Part shown: positions 50,431 through 59,790 of the stretch, piece by piece
How positions within the stretch are numbered: the stretch's first letter is position 1
Layout of the letters: each line of letters starts with the position of its first letter
Source of the DNA: Mesorhizobium sp. AR10
Lineage (GTDB): Bacteria; Pseudomonadota; Alphaproteobacteria; Rhizobiales; Rhizobiaceae
Direction of reading: 5' to 3'
DNA: 64,000 nucleotides
Assembly: GCF_024746795.1 (NCBI RefSeq)
Contig: NZ_CP080524.1
Span: 3,822,001-3,886,000, forward strand
Translations under genes and position numbers: made by a program
The notes under the pieces: model-generated
The model's input: only the letters and a program-made list of their open reading frames with translations
Database searches by the model: none
What the model was told of the DNA's origin: nothing

Positions 50431-52236
50431 ATGGCTCGTTTTCGAATCGATTTGCGCGCAAGCGCCTTTCGCAGCGTTCTTGGCTTCACGCTCAGCCATT
50501 GGCGGCGCCAGCCCTGGCGGCTTTCGCTCATCATGGGCACTTTCCTGCTGTCGACCTTGGCAGACGTTCTGACACCGCTCTATTCCGGCCGGCTGGTCGA
50601 TGCCGTTGCCAGCAGTGCTGCGGCGGACGATGTGACATGGAACGCAGCGATGGCGGCGTTCTCGATGCTGGTGGCCCTGGCGCTTGCCGGCGTCGTGCTG
50701 CGCAACCTCGCCTTCATGGCCATCGTCGAACTGACCCTGAGGATGATGGCGGATATCGCCGCCGACGCCTTCCACCGCGTCCAGCGTTTTTCCACCGACT
50801 GGCACGCCAACAGTTTTGCAGGCTCGACCGTGCGCAAGATAACGCGGGGCATGTGGGCGCTCGACCTGCTGAACGACACGATCCTGATTGCACTGCTGCC
50901 GTCGGTTGCCATGCTGCTCGGCTCGACACTGCTGCTCGGCTGGTTCTGGCCGATGATGGGCGCGGTGGTTGCCACCGGCTCGGTGCTGTTCATCGTGGTG
51001 ACGGCAATGCTGTCGCTTGGCTATGTCGCGCCGGCGGCACGGCTTGCCAACTCATGGGACACGCGCCTCGGCGGCTCGTTGGCCGATGCGGTGAGCTGCA
51101 ATGCCGTGGTCAAGGGCTTCGGTGCGGAGCAGCGTGAGGAAACGCACCTTGCCAGGGTCGTCGCCAAATGGCGGGCGCGTACCCGCCGTACCTGGGTGCG
51201 TGGCACCGTCAACGGCACCACGCAAGGGGCAATGCTGCTGCTTTTGAGAACAGCGGTGATCGGCCTGGCGCTGATGCTTTGGTCGTGGGGGCAAGCTAGC
51301 GCCGGCGATGTCGCCTTCGTGCTGACCTCGTTCTTCGTGCTGCAGGGTTATCTCAGGGACATCGGCACGCATATCCGCAATCTGCAGCGGTCGATCAACG
51401 ACATGGAGGAACTGGTCGATTTCCAGTCCGAACCGCTCGGCATCGAGGATCGGCCCGGCGCCAAGCCGATCCGGATCGCGGACGGCCGCATCAGCTTCGA
51501 CAATGTCACCTTTCACTATGGCAGTCACCGGTTGCCGCTCTACCGCGACTTTTCGGTGGACATCGCACCGGGCCAGCGCGTCGGGCTGGTCGGCCATTCG
51601 GGTTCCGGCAAGACGACCTTCGTCAAGCTGATCCAGCGCCTCTATGACGTGACCGCCGGCAAGATCCTGATCGATGGCCAGGATATCGCCGAGGTGGCGC
51701 AGGCGTCGCTGCGCGGGCAGATCGCCATCGTCCAGCAGGAGCCGATCCTGTTCCACCGATCCTTGGCCGAGAACATCGCCTATGCCCGGCCGAGCGCCAC
51801 GCAGGCCGAGATCGAGCATGCCGCGCGGCTGGCCAGCGCGCATGACTTCATCGTCAACCTGCCGAAGGGCTACGGCACGCTGGTTGGCGAGCGCGGCGTG
51901 AAACTATCCGGTGGCGAGCGTCAGCGCGTGGCGATCGCACGCGCTTTCCTCGCCGATGCGCGGATCCTCATTCTGGACGAGGCGACATCGAGCCTCGATT
52001 CGGAATCGGAGGTGCTGATCCAGCAGGCGATGGAGCGGTTGATGGTCGGCCGCACGACACTGGTCATTGCGCACCGGCTTTCGACGGTGAGGGCGCTCGA
52101 CAGGCTGCTGGTGTTCGATCGGGGCCGCATCGTCGAAGAGGGGTCGCATGACGAACTGATCCGGCTGCAAGGCGGTATCTACCGCCGCCTGTTCGAGCGC
52201 CAGGCACTCGAATTGACCAAGGGGCTGGTGATCTGA
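50431..52236 (+). CDS. ABC exporter, fused permease and ATPase
   Basis: 601 residues, a half-transporter with six helices (about 30-320), then an ATPase with Walker A GHSGSGKTT, signature LSGGERQRVAIARA, Walker B ILILDEATSSLD and the H-loop IAHRLST. It is inner-membrane; the substrate is not evident from sequence, with lipids or drugs typical for this class. The ATG at 50431 (MARFRIDLRASAF) is preferred over an upstream TTG. Monocistronic. Confidence 0.88.
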   Translation: MARFRIDLRASAFRSVLGFTLSHWRRQPWRLSLIMGTFLLSTLADVLTPLYSGRLVDAVASSAAADDVTWNAAMAAFSMLVALALAGVVLRNLAFMAIVELTLRMMADIAADAFHRVQRFSTDWHANSFAGSTVRKITRGMWALDLLNDTILIALLPSVAMLLGSTLLLGWFWPMMGAVVATGSVLFIVVTAMLSLGYVAPAARLANSWDTRLGGSLADAVSCNAVVKGFGAEQREETHLARVVAKWRARTRRTWVRGTVNGTTQGAMLLLLRTAVIGLALMLWSWGQASAGDVAFVLTSFFVLQGYLRDIGTHIRNLQRSINDMEELVDFQSEPLGIEDRPGAKPIRIADGRISFDNVTFHYGSHRLPLYRDFSVDIAPGQRVGLVGHSGSGKTTFVKLIQRLYDVTAGKILIDGQDIAEVAQASLRGQIAIVQQEPILFHRSLAENIAYARPSATQAEIEHAARLASAHDFIVNLPKGYGTLVGERGVKLSGGERQRVAIARAFLADARILILDEATSSLDSESEVLIQQAMERLMVGRTTLVIAHRLSTVRALDRLLVFDRGRIVEEGSHDELIRLQGGIYRRLFERQALELTKGLVI

Positions 52237-52311
52237 GTGTGAGCGGGGTGTCCGGGCCGAAGCGGTCTGGATACCCCGCTCGTTCGAAAAGATTGCCGAG
52301 AAGTCCGGATG

Positions 52312-52623
52312 TCAGCCGTAGTGCAGCTTGGGCTTGCCCTCGGTGCCGTTGAACTTAACGCCGATCCTGTCGTTGCGGCGCCAGCGGACTTCGGATCGAT
52401 AGGCAATTCCATCGACCGGTATGTAGAGCAAGAACCGATCGGGAACCCGGGCGTCGGGCGCAACCCTCAGTTCGGCGCCGCTCTCATGCTGATTGCGCAC
52501 GGTGCAACTGATCTCGGAATTTTGTAAACCGGTGATGATCGCCCCACCTTTGAGCACACGCTGGCGATGTTCGTGCCGATGCTCGTCGGCCTTCACGTCG
52601 AGGGGGATTGCGGGGGTCGTCAT
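52312..52623 (-). CDS. PilZ domain protein
   Basis: 103 residues. The c-di-GMP binding pattern RxxxR appears as HRQRVLKGG preceded by HEHR, and the second motif (N/D)xSxxG as RNQHESGAEL. The rest is a six-strand barrel ending VRWRRNDRIGVKF, as in PilZ. It probably senses c-di-GMP made by PleD or the other cyclase. Short, single-domain. Confidence 0.78.
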   Translation of the reverse strand: MTTPAIPLDVKADEHRHEHRQRVLKGGAIITGLQNSEISCTVRNQHESGAELRVAPDARVPDRFLLYIPVDGIAYRSEVRWRRNDRIGVKFNGTEGKPKLHYG

Positions 52624-52731
52624 GGATAGGAACGCCAGAACAGCCGAATCGATCCCTCGATATAACGGCGCACCCCCCGATCCGGAGCGCAGTATGCCAC
52701 AGATCAGTTGCCGTCGCTGCTCTTTCTTGAC

Positions 52732-53220
52732 TTAGGCGAATCCGTGCGGATCGGCGCAGAAATGGGCGATGATCTGGCAAAGATCCGGTTCGTTGACCAT
52801 GCGAACGGCCTCAGTGGAACTGACCCATTTGCGGGTGCGCGCGCGCTTTTCCTTCCATCGGTCGGCGACGCGGTCGACCTGCAGCGGAAACACCAGCACT
52901 TCGCAAGGCACCTCCTCGCCGGAAGCCAATACCTTGGCGTAGAAGTAGCGGCCGGCTTCGAGATGGGAGACGGTGCCGCGCAATCCGGCTTCCTCGCCGG
53001 CTTCACGCGCCGCCGCCTCGCAAAGCGGCTCCCTGGCTTCGGGCCAGCCCTTGGGGATCACCCATCGGCCAGTGTCGCGGCTGGTGATCAGCATGATCTC
53101 GACGCCATTTCCGGTATCGCGCCAGGGCAAGGCGGCAACCTGCAGACGGCACGGCGCCGTACCGAAGAGTCTGCGGACCCTTTCGGCCAGATGGTTGTGC
53201 GTCGTTGGCCTTGTCAACAT
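52732..53220 (-). CDS. Nudix hydrolase (NUDT4/diphosphoinositol-type)
   Basis: 162 residues. A full Nudix box GWPEAREPLCEAAAREAGEE followed by AGLRG conforms to GX5EX7REUXEEXGU. The N-terminal VAALPWRDTGNGVEIMLITS and VIPKGW are typical of the bacterial relatives of DIPP/MutT-like enzymes. The substrate could be diadenosine polyphosphates or inositol pyrophosphates; not settled. Transcribed away from gpt. Confidence 0.8.
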   Translation of the reverse strand: MLTRPTTHNHLAERVRRLFGTAPCRLQVAALPWRDTGNGVEIMLITSRDTGRWVIPKGWPEAREPLCEAAAREAGEEAGLRGTVSHLEAGRYFYAKVLASGEEVPCEVLVFPLQVDRVADRWKEKRARTRKWVSSTEAVRMVNEPDLCQIIAHFCADPHGFA

Positions 53221-53429
53221 CGGAGAAGCTAGCCCCAGCCTCCAGAATCATTTGCCACCTTAGGAATCTTACGGCCAATCGTAAGCAATGAAAGTAAAAA
53301 AATTCACATGCCAGCCGTTAAATTCCACCAAGAGATGCCGATTCTACAGAATATTGTACCTCGGCACGCGGTGTTCAAGCAAACGCGTACTCTCGGTGCG
53401 GGTCAGGATGGAAAAGAGCTGTTTTCGAA

Positions 53430-53930
53430 TCAGCCAGCGTGGTCGTCGGCGATCGGCTTCTGGTAAGTAAAACCCATGTCCCAGGGAAAATAGATCCAGG
53501 TGTCCTGGCTGACTTCGGTAACGAAAGTGTCGACCAGCGGCCTGCCTTTCGGCTTGGCATAAACGGTGGCGAAATGCGCCTTGGGCATCATTGCGCGCAC
53601 GATGCCCGCCGTCTTGCCGGTGTCGGTGAGGTCGTCGATGATCAGCACGCCAGCGCCGTCGTCGGCAAGCAGTGCGGGTGTGATCTCCTTTAGCACCTGC
53701 AGCTGCCCCTGTGAGGTGTAGTCGTGATAGGAGGCGACACAGACCGTTTCGATGACGCGGATGCCGAGCTCACGCGATATGATGGCGGCCGGAACCAGCC
53801 CACCACGGGTAATGCAGACGATCGCCTTCCACTGGCCCTTGTTGGAGCCGGCCAGCCGCCAGGCAAGGGCGCGGGCATCGCGATGGAACTGGTCCCAGGA
53901 GACCGGAAAAGCTTTTTCGGGAAGGGACAT
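53430..53930 (-). CDS. gpt: Xanthine phosphoribosyltransferase
   Basis: 166 residues. The PRPP-binding signature [13 protein letters not shown] is present with [16 protein letters not shown] upstream, as in E. coli Gpt. The C-terminus binds the purine ([10 protein letters not shown]). It salvages xanthine and guanine to nucleotides. Start [21 protein letters not shown] agrees with the family. Confidence 0.92.
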   Translation of the reverse strand: MSLPEKAFPVSWDQFHRDARALAWRLAGSNKGQWKAIVCITRGGLVPAAIISRELGIRVIETVCVASYHDYTSQGQLQVLKEITPALLADDGAGVLIIDDLTDTGKTAGIVRAMMPKAHFATVYAKPKGRPLVDTFVTEVSQDTWIYFPWDMGFTYQKPIADDHAG

Positions 53931-54023
53931 TGTTCGTGCACTCCGCGCGCAGCACCAAGGGAATGCGCGCGGAATTAGCTGGAAAGGCTTGGCCTTGGCA
54001 AGTGTGGTCTGTCTATGTTGGAC

Positions 54024-54857
54024 TTACCGCGACAGGAACGCCGCCACCGGAACCGTACGCAGCACCGTGCGCGTGACCCCGCCGAACAACAACTGGCGCA
54101 GCCAGGAGTGGCTGTAGGCACCGAGCACAAGCAGGTCGGCGCCGGTCTCGGCAATCCTGGTCTGGATCATGTCGTCGACCGAAATGCCGCCCGATTTCTG
54201 CACCGAGACGCTGACCGTGGCGCCATGCCTCGACAGGGCGGCGGCGATCTCGGCGCCGGCGGCCTCCGGGTTCTCGTCCAGCGAATCCGGCGGATCGATG
54301 ACCAGTATGTCCGTCTTCTCGGCCTCGATGATGAAGGGCAGGGCGTCGAAGGCGGCGCGGGCGGCCTCCTTGCTGCCGTTCCAGGCCAGAAGCACGTGTT
54401 TGAAGGTGGTGACGAGCGGGCCGGCGTGCGGCACCACAAGCACCGGCCGGCCGGCGTCGTAGACCAGCGTGTCGACATCGGCGCTCGGATCGCCGCCCGA
54501 CTCGCGCTGCGCGGCGATGACCAGGTCAGCGGCGCGGACGCTGGAGATGCCGGTCAGCGCGCTGTCACCGGAAAAGCTCTCGAGGCTGTGCCACTCGAAG
54601 GACAGTCCCGAATTCTCGATGTGTCTGAGGAAAGTCGCCTGCAATTTTTCCGCACGTTCGCGGTTCATGTCGGCGGAAACCTGCAGGAACTCGGTGTCGG
54701 GAAAGCCGGTGGCCGAAGTGTAGGGGACGGGAAGCGCCTCGGCGTGGATGCCGATGAGATGGCTCTGGAAGCGGTCGGCCAGCGGGATGGCGCAATCGAG
54801 CACACGCTCGGCATCCTGTTCGTTCTGCAGTATGGCGACGATGGTCTTGAAGCGCAT
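54024..54857 (-). CDS. Universal stress protein, tandem two-domain
   Basis: 277 residues composed of two UspA-like halves. The second carries the nucleotide-binding-like LVLGAYSHSWLRQLLFGGVTR, close to the GxxG(9)G(S/T) pattern. A basic linker and the DTLVYDAGRPVLVVP motif separate them. Cytoplasmic stress-protection role by family; trigger unknown. Diverges from the gpt side. Confidence 0.82.
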   Translation of the reverse strand: MRFKTIVAILQNEQDAERVLDCAIPLADRFQSHLIGIHAEALPVPYTSATGFPDTEFLQVSADMNRERAEKLQATFLRHIENSGLSFEWHSLESFSGDSALTGISSVRAADLVIAAQRESGGDPSADVDTLVYDAGRPVLVVPHAGPLVTTFKHVLLAWNGSKEAARAAFDALPFIIEAEKTDILVIDPPDSLDENPEAAGAEIAAALSRHGATVSVSVQKSGGISVDDMIQTRIAETGADLLVLGAYSHSWLRQLLFGGVTRTVLRTVPVAAFLSR

Positions 54858-54939
54858 GGCAAATCCCTCATTTTGCGGACGATCGAAAATCGTCTGTGAG
54901 AAACGTTACAGCGCCATTCTTGGTTCCGATCTGGCCCGA

Positions 54940-55683
54940 TCAAGCAGCAGTGATGGCAAAACCCGCTACCATGGCTTCGACATCGGCCCGCGCGGCATCC
55001 AGCGCTTCCTGGCTGCGGGCGCGGACGACCAGTTCCGTCCAGAATTTACCGTCGCCATATTTCGGGTAGGAACCGATGATCGTGTCCGGATGGGCTTTCT
55101 GGATGTCGCCCAGCGGTCCGCCGATCAAGCCTTCGCCGAACGGGCAATGCACGGTGGCCGACAGCATCTTGGTGCCTGCCTTCAACGTCGGCACGACATT
55201 GTCGAGCATGGCCTGGAAGATCGACGGCACGCCGGCCATGACATGGACATTGCCGATGCGGAAGCCAGGCGCGATGGATACGGGATTGTCGATATGGTCG
55301 GCGCCGCGCGGCATCCGCGCCATGCGCTTGCGCGCCTCGGTGTATTCGATACCACGCGCGGCATAGCTCGCCTCCAGCATGGCATAGGCCTTGGCGTCGT
55401 ATTCGCATGGCACGCCAAAGGCCTTGGAAATCGAATCCGCGGTGATGTCGTCATGTGTTGGGCCGATGCCGCCGGTGGTGAAGACATAGGTGTAGCGGGC
55501 GCGCACGGCATTGACCGCGGCGACGATGTCGTCTTCCTCGTCCGCAACGATGCGCACTTCCTTCAGGTCGATGCCGATCGCCGTCATGATGTCGGCGAGG
55601 TGGCCAATGTTCTTGTCCTTGGTGCGACCGGACAGAATCTCATCACCAATGACGAGCATGGCGGCGGTGACGATTTCAGGCAT
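54940..55683 (-). CDS. CinA/MoaB-like molybdopterin-binding domain protein
   Basis: 247 residues of the MoCF fold only. GDEILSGRTKDKN and FTTGGIGPTHDDITAD are the conserved loop motifs; FGVPCEYDAKAYAMLEA follows. It corresponds to the N-terminal half of CinA and lacks the C-terminal PncC amidase domain. Such stand-alone proteins are common in alphaproteobacteria and may act on ADP-ribose or nicotinamide-linked nucleotides, by analogy. Confidence 0.82.
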   Translation of the reverse strand: MPEIVTAAMLVIGDEILSGRTKDKNIGHLADIMTAIGIDLKEVRIVADEEDDIVAAVNAVRARYTYVFTTGGIGPTHDDITADSISKAFGVPCEYDAKAYAMLEASYAARGIEYTEARKRMARMPRGADHIDNPVSIAPGFRIGNVHVMAGVPSIFQAMLDNVVPTLKAGTKMLSATVHCPFGEGLIGGPLGDIQKAHPDTIIGSYPKYGDGKFWTELVVRARSQEALDAARADVEAMVAGFAITAA

Positions 55684-55885
55684 GGAAAACTCCGGCAGAC
55701 AGGTCGCTCAGGCAGCCGAGATGCCAGGGCAGAACTGGGTCGCCTCGGCAGACTGGGTCGCCTGAGATAGCGCGGCGGGCGGACGGCGGCAATGCCACCA
55801 GAAAGCCGCCCGGCCTGTGCCAGCGGCCTTGCAGCGGCACCGGCGGCGGGTGATGGTGCGCGCCGGTTCAGATCCTGGGTGAAAA

Positions 55886-56860
55886 ATGCTGGTATCGATT
55901 ATGCTGTGGCTGCTCGGTGGTTTGTTGCTGTTGGCAGTCGTCGTGGCCGGCTGTCTGGTGCTGGCGACGCTATGGATTGCCGCCAAGGCCGAAAGGCTGG
56001 TGCCGCCGGTCGGAAGGTTCATCGAGATCGACGGCAACCGCATCCACTATGTCGAAACCGGCGAAGGCCGGCCGATCGTCTTCCTGCACGGGCTTGGCGC
56101 GCAGCTTCACCATTTCCGCCACACGCTGTTCGGCCGCTTTGGCCCGGGCTACCGGCTGATCGCGCTCGACCGTCCGGGATCGGGCTATTCGGTACGGGCC
56201 AGCGGTGCGACGGGCAGGCTGCCCGAACAGGCCGATATCGTGCGCCGCTTCATCGAAGCTCTCGGACTGGAAAGGCCGTTGGTGGTGGGGCATTCGCTGG
56301 GCGGCGCCGTCACGCTGACCCTGGCCGTGGAACATCCGCAGGCGATTGCTGGCATCGCCTTGCTGGGGCCGTTGACGCATCTGGAAACCAGGGCGAGGCA
56401 AAGATTTGACCTGCTCTATGTTCCTTCACGCCTGTTGCGCCGGATCATGGCCTATACGGTGGCGATACCGGCCAGCCTGAAATATGCGGAGCCGACCATG
56501 AAATTCATTTTCGCGCCGCAGGCTTTTCCCACCGACTACATGGTCAGCGGCGGCGGGTGGCTTGGGCTGAGACCAGCCCATTTCCATGCGACTTCGACCG
56601 ATGTGGTGGCGGTCGAACAGGATCTCGGCCGGATCGAGCAGCGCTATGGCGAGATCGCCATGCCGGCCGGCATTCTGTTCGGGACCGCCGATCGCGTCAT
56701 CGACATTCGCACCCATGGCGAACCGATGCGGGACGAGATCGAAGGTCTCGATTTCGAGCGCGTCGACGGCCTCGGCCATATGCTGCAATTCATCGAGCCG
56801 GAACGTGTCACCGCCTTCATCAAGCGCATTGCCGAGCGGGCCTTCGCGGTCGAGCACTGA
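55886..56860 (+). CDS. Alpha/beta hydrolase
   Basis: 324 residues. A membrane anchor (MLVSIMLWLLGGLLLLAVVV) is followed by HGLGAQLHHF (oxyanion loop), nucleophile elbow GHSLGGA with Ser, and a late GLGHMLQF supplying the His; D in the GTADRVI segment could be the acid. An ester or amide hydrolase, substrate unknown. Single gene between divergent neighbours. Confidence 0.85.
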   Translation: MLVSIMLWLLGGLLLLAVVVAGCLVLATLWIAAKAERLVPPVGRFIEIDGNRIHYVETGEGRPIVFLHGLGAQLHHFRHTLFGRFGPGYRLIALDRPGSGYSVRASGATGRLPEQADIVRRFIEALGLERPLVVGHSLGGAVTLTLAVEHPQAIAGIALLGPLTHLETRARQRFDLLYVPSRLLRRIMAYTVAIPASLKYAEPTMKFIFAPQAFPTDYMVSGGGWLGLRPAHFHATSTDVVAVEQDLGRIEQRYGEIAMPAGILFGTADRVIDIRTHGEPMRDEIEGLDFERVDGLGHMLQFIEPERVTAFIKRIAERAFAVEH

Positions 56861-57016
56861 GCCGGCGGCAACTTCACGCATCTCTCACAAAAAGGTGTCG
56901 AAGTTCTCGACCCTCCAGGGCTTTTTCATCGGAACTTCGCGCCGGGCCATCGGTTTTAGCGCTGTCGCACAACATGCGACAACACCTGGAATAAAAAGTG
57001 AAATGGAGTAGTTTCT

Positions 57017-57283
57017 ATGCTTACGAAAATCCTCGCGGTCTCGGTCTTCACAATTGGCCTCGCCACGTCGGCGATGGCGCAATCGTCGGGCACCTACCAA
57101 ACCCATCGCCCGGTCTCCAGCCACGAACAGACGATGACCACCGGCAGCATCAATGCGGGCAGCGATGCCTCAGGTCTGAACAGCCTTGGCGACACCGGTG
57201 CGGTTGGACCTTGCGCGTCGAATACTGCTGGACCCGACGCCAACGCCGGGTTGAACGTCAACGATCACTACTGCGGCAAGTAA
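57017..57283 (+). CDS. Small secreted hypothetical protein
   Basis: 88 residues. A signal peptide (MLTKILAVSVFTIGLATSAMA, cleaved before QSSG) precedes a Gly/Asn/Ser-rich, low-complexity mature part with two cysteines (GPCASN, HYCGK). No domain recognised. GGAG lies about 9 bases upstream of the ATG. Confidence 0.6.
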   Translation: MLTKILAVSVFTIGLATSAMAQSSGTYQTHRPVSSHEQTMTTGSINAGSDASGLNSLGDTGAVGPCASNTAGPDANAGLNVNDHYCGK

Positions 57284-57311
57284 TCGGCTGCAGATCCTCG
57301 ACTGGCCGGCA

Positions 57312-57333
57312 GGATGCCCTTCGCCGGGCATCC
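57312..57333 (+). terminator. Hairpin after the small secreted protein gene
   Basis: GGATGCCC, a 6-base loop and GGGCATCC form a perfect 8-base-pair stem about 30 bases past the stop. No T tract follows, so its terminator role is doubtful. Confidence 0.4.
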
Positions 57334-57362
57334 ACTGCCGCCAGGAGATGAGAAAAAACTAA

Positions 57363-57450
57363 TACATGTCGCCCAAAAGTGCGCAGCGGTTTTGGACAAC
57401 GACATGCATAAAGACAAAGACTTAAAGCGCGTCAACGCGACGCGCTTTAG
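57363..57450. repeat. Dispersed mosaic repeat of Rhizobiales
   Basis: An ATGTCG...CGACAT arm pair (57365-57415 region) around GCCCAAAAGTGCGCAGCGG, followed by an AAAGCGCGTC/GACGCGCTTT hairpin (57424-57448). The two parts together are a familiar intergenic element of Mesorhizobium. Its last bases overlap the stop codon of the DUF2188 gene, for which the hairpin may serve as a transcript end. Confidence 0.75.
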
Positions 57451-57686
57451 TCTGAAACTTCCGTCTGCGGCCGGTCCCGGCCATCGGCCAGTTCCTCGTG
57501 CCATTTGCCATCGGCATCCTCGTACTGGATCCCGTCGGTCGCGCCTGCGACCTGCTGCTCGGCCGAAGCGATTTCGGCGGCGCGTAGCGCATCCTGATGA
57601 TTGGGGAACGTTTCCGAGAATGTCGAACCGACCTTGTAGGCCCAGCCCCCGTCGTGCTCGACGATCTTGTAAGTCAGCTTCGCCAT
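57447..57686 (-). CDS. DUF2188 family protein
   Basis: 79 residues starting MAKLTYKIVEHDGGWAYKVG, with the family's W-x-V-K-x-x-x-x-x-S-x-x-F-x-T-x-x-x-A and EDADGKWHEE. A small beta-rich protein common in rhizobia; function unknown. Its stop codon lies inside a dispersed repeat hairpin. Confidence 0.8.
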   Translation of the reverse strand: MAKLTYKIVEHDGGWAYKVGSTFSETFPNHQDALRAAEIASAEQQVAGATDGIQYEDADGKWHEELADGRDRPQTEVSD

Positions 57687-57717
57687 GAAGTCCTCCGGTT
57701 GAAAAAGCCCCGTTCGC

Positions 57718-57993
57718 TCAATGCAGTTTGTCTTCGGGCAGCCTGTCGTCGGGAACCAGCACTTCCGATTCCCTGGCTGCCTCGATCAAGGCCCGGCGTG
57801 CATCTGCCGTCGAACGATAACCTTCCAGCACTTTGAGGCAAGTGTCGAGGGCATCACGATGGCGCGGGCCGCGATTGAGCGGCCAGACCGTCATCAAACA
57901 TTCCGCCGCCTCCTGGGTGCTGCGGATCTGGCGATACTTACCGACATGGCCGAGTTCGACCACGACCGGTTTTTCAAAAGGTTTGTTGTCCAT
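57718..57993 (-). CDS. DUF982 family protein
   Basis: 91 residues starting MDNKPFEKPVVVELGHVGKY. The conserved IRSTQEAAECLMTVWP and HRDALDTCLKVLEG are DUF982 hallmarks; the family is expanded in rhizobia and uncharacterised. The ATG at 57993 or the preceding one may start it; the 12 residues farther upstream are not family-like. 31 bases upstream of the DUF2188 gene on the same strand. Confidence 0.8.
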   Translation of the reverse strand: MDNKPFEKPVVVELGHVGKYRQIRSTQEAAECLMTVWPLNRGPRHRDALDTCLKVLEGYRSTADARRALIEAARESEVLVPDDRLPEDKLH

Positions 57994-58058
57994 CATGGCC
58001 GCAACGCAAAGCAGCCAATTTGGTTGCAATCGTGTCCGTCAGCCTGCGCCCAAACGTC

Positions 58059-58373
58059 TCAGTAACCGCAGTCGTTGCGCAGCCAGCGTGCGTTCGCCCA
58101 GCCGGTCGCGCCGCCGATTCCGACCTTGTACCAGTTTCCGCGTCGGTCGAAGATTTCGGTATGATCGCCATTGAACAATTGCCCGATCATGCGCGACGAC
58201 GAACTCGGCCGCGCCCGTACGGCAAGGAAACCGCTTCCCGTCGCCAGATTGTAGTGGCGGGAAAGGCCGTGCACCGTGCCTTCGCAATATTGCGCGCTGG
58301 CTGGAGATGGCGCGCCGAAAGCCAGCCCGGCGAGAACTGCGGCTGCTGCGGGATAGATTGCCCTTGATGACAT
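58059..58373 (-). CDS. Exported SH3-domain protein
   Basis: 104 residues. Signal peptide (AVLAGLAFGAPSPASA) followed by a bacterial SH3 domain: FLAVRARPSSSSRMIGQLFNG, then WYKVG and GWANARWL. Such proteins usually sit in the periplasm and may bind peptidoglycan. Two cysteines (YCEG, NDCGY) could pair. Function not known. Confidence 0.8.
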   Translation of the reverse strand: MSSRAIYPAAAAVLAGLAFGAPSPASAQYCEGTVHGLSRHYNLATGSGFLAVRARPSSSSRMIGQLFNGDHTEIFDRRGNWYKVGIGGATGWANARWLRNDCGY

Positions 58374-58529
58374 GACTTTGCTCCCAAACCCGGCCGCGTC
58401 AATCGCGACCTTACCCTAGGGAATATTGCGGATGGGATTAAAGCGAAGCTGTGGCGAACTGTCCAGCAACACGAAATTCTTGCAGGACCGCTGGTAACTG
58501 GAAAATGGATGTCGGGAAAATGGGCCCGG

Positions 58530-59633
58530 TCAGCCCGCTGCCTTCATCCAGTGCTGCATGGTCGTAACCGAGCGGGCCAGCTGTGGTGCCGGATGGATTT
58601 TCTCACCGAAGGTGGCAGCCGCGCGCCATGCCCAGCGCGGATCGGCCAGGAAAGCGCGCGCCAGTGCCACCATGTCGGCGCGACCGTCGGCGATGATCGC
58701 TTCGGCCTGCTTCGGATCGTCTATCAGTCCGACGGCCCGTGTCGGGATGCCGGCGCCCTTGCGCACCGCTTCCGCCAGATGCACCTGGTAGCCCGGGCCG
58801 CTCGGCAGCTGCTGCAAGGGCGAATTGCCCCCGCTCGAACAGCAGAGATAGGCAACGCCCGCCGCCTTCAGAGCCTTGGCCACTTGGATCGCGTCCTCGA
58901 CCTCGAAGCCGCCATCGACCCATTCTTTCACCGAAAGGCGCGCGCCAAGCATCAGGTTGGGGGCGGCCTTCCTCACCGCCTTGGCGATCTCGACGACGAA
59001 ACGCATGCGGTTTTCCAGCGAGCCGCCCCAGCGGTCGGTGCGCTGGTTGGACAGCGGCGACAGGAACTGGAAGATCAGATAGCCGTGCGCGGCATGCAGT
59101 TCGATGAAGTCGAAGCCGGCGCGTTCGGCCCGCCTGGCGGCTTCGGCGAAGCGCTCGATGAGCTGCACGATCTCCTCATCCTCCAGCGCCTGTGGCACCT
59201 GCCAGCCGGTATCGTAGGCAATGGCCGAGGCGGACACGATCGGCCAGGGGTCTTCATTTGGCTGCAGCGGTCCGCCACCTTCCCAAGGCTTTCTGTTGGA
59301 GGCCTTGCGGCCGGCGTGAGCGAGCTGCGTGCCGAATTTCGTGCCGGGGGCGGCGACGCGCCTGGCCGCATCCAGCGTTCGCCGGGCGGCGGCCTCGTTG
59401 TCATCGGAATAAAGACCGAGGCAACCATGGGTGATGCGGCCGCGCCGCTCGACCTCGGTCATCTCGACGGTGACCATGCCGGCACCGGACATTGCGAGGT
59501 TCATCCAGTGATACAGATGCCAGTCGCTGGCGGAACCGTCGTCGGCGGAGTACTGGCACATCGGCGCGACCGCTATGCGGTTGGGAAAGGTAAGGCCGTC
59601 AAGCGTGATCGGCTGGAAAAGCGATGCGGTCAT
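58530..59633 (-). CDS. NADH:flavin oxidoreductase, old yellow enzyme family (NamA/YqjM-like)
   Basis: 367 residues. FMN-binding barrel starting FQPITLDGLTFPNRIAVAPM. The Cys of MCQYSA is the redox-modulating residue of YqjM-type enzymes. FIELHAAHGYLIFQFLSP holds active-site histidines, and RWGGSLENRMRF follows. It reduces activated C=C bonds with NAD(P)H. The physiological substrate is unknown. Monocistronic. Confidence 0.9.
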   Translation of the reverse strand: MTASLFQPITLDGLTFPNRIAVAPMCQYSADDGSASDWHLYHWMNLAMSGAGMVTVEMTEVERRGRITHGCLGLYSDDNEAAARRTLDAARRVAAPGTKFGTQLAHAGRKASNRKPWEGGGPLQPNEDPWPIVSASAIAYDTGWQVPQALEDEEIVQLIERFAEAARRAERAGFDFIELHAAHGYLIFQFLSPLSNQRTDRWGGSLENRMRFVVEIAKAVRKAAPNLMLGARLSVKEWVDGGFEVEDAIQVAKALKAAGVAYLCCSSGGNSPLQQLPSGPGYQVHLAEAVRKGAGIPTRAVGLIDDPKQAEAIIADGRADMVALARAFLADPRWAWRAAATFGEKIHPAPQLARSVTTMQHWMKAAG

Positions 59634-59790
59634 CAGGCAAACTCCGGGGAGAGGTAATCCGCTATTTAGTCAAGCGATACCGCCCGCGCCAGACACGAGG
59701 CGGTGAAACCGCTTCTGGACCAATCGCCGACCGGATTGCGGAAACCGCGGTCTGCGGTTACGCCTTGCCGCCGACAGCACGGAGTTCACC

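Noticed and set aside
53248..53290. Inverted repeat CTTACG/CGTAAG as a terminator
   Set aside because: Only six base pairs with no T tract in either direction.
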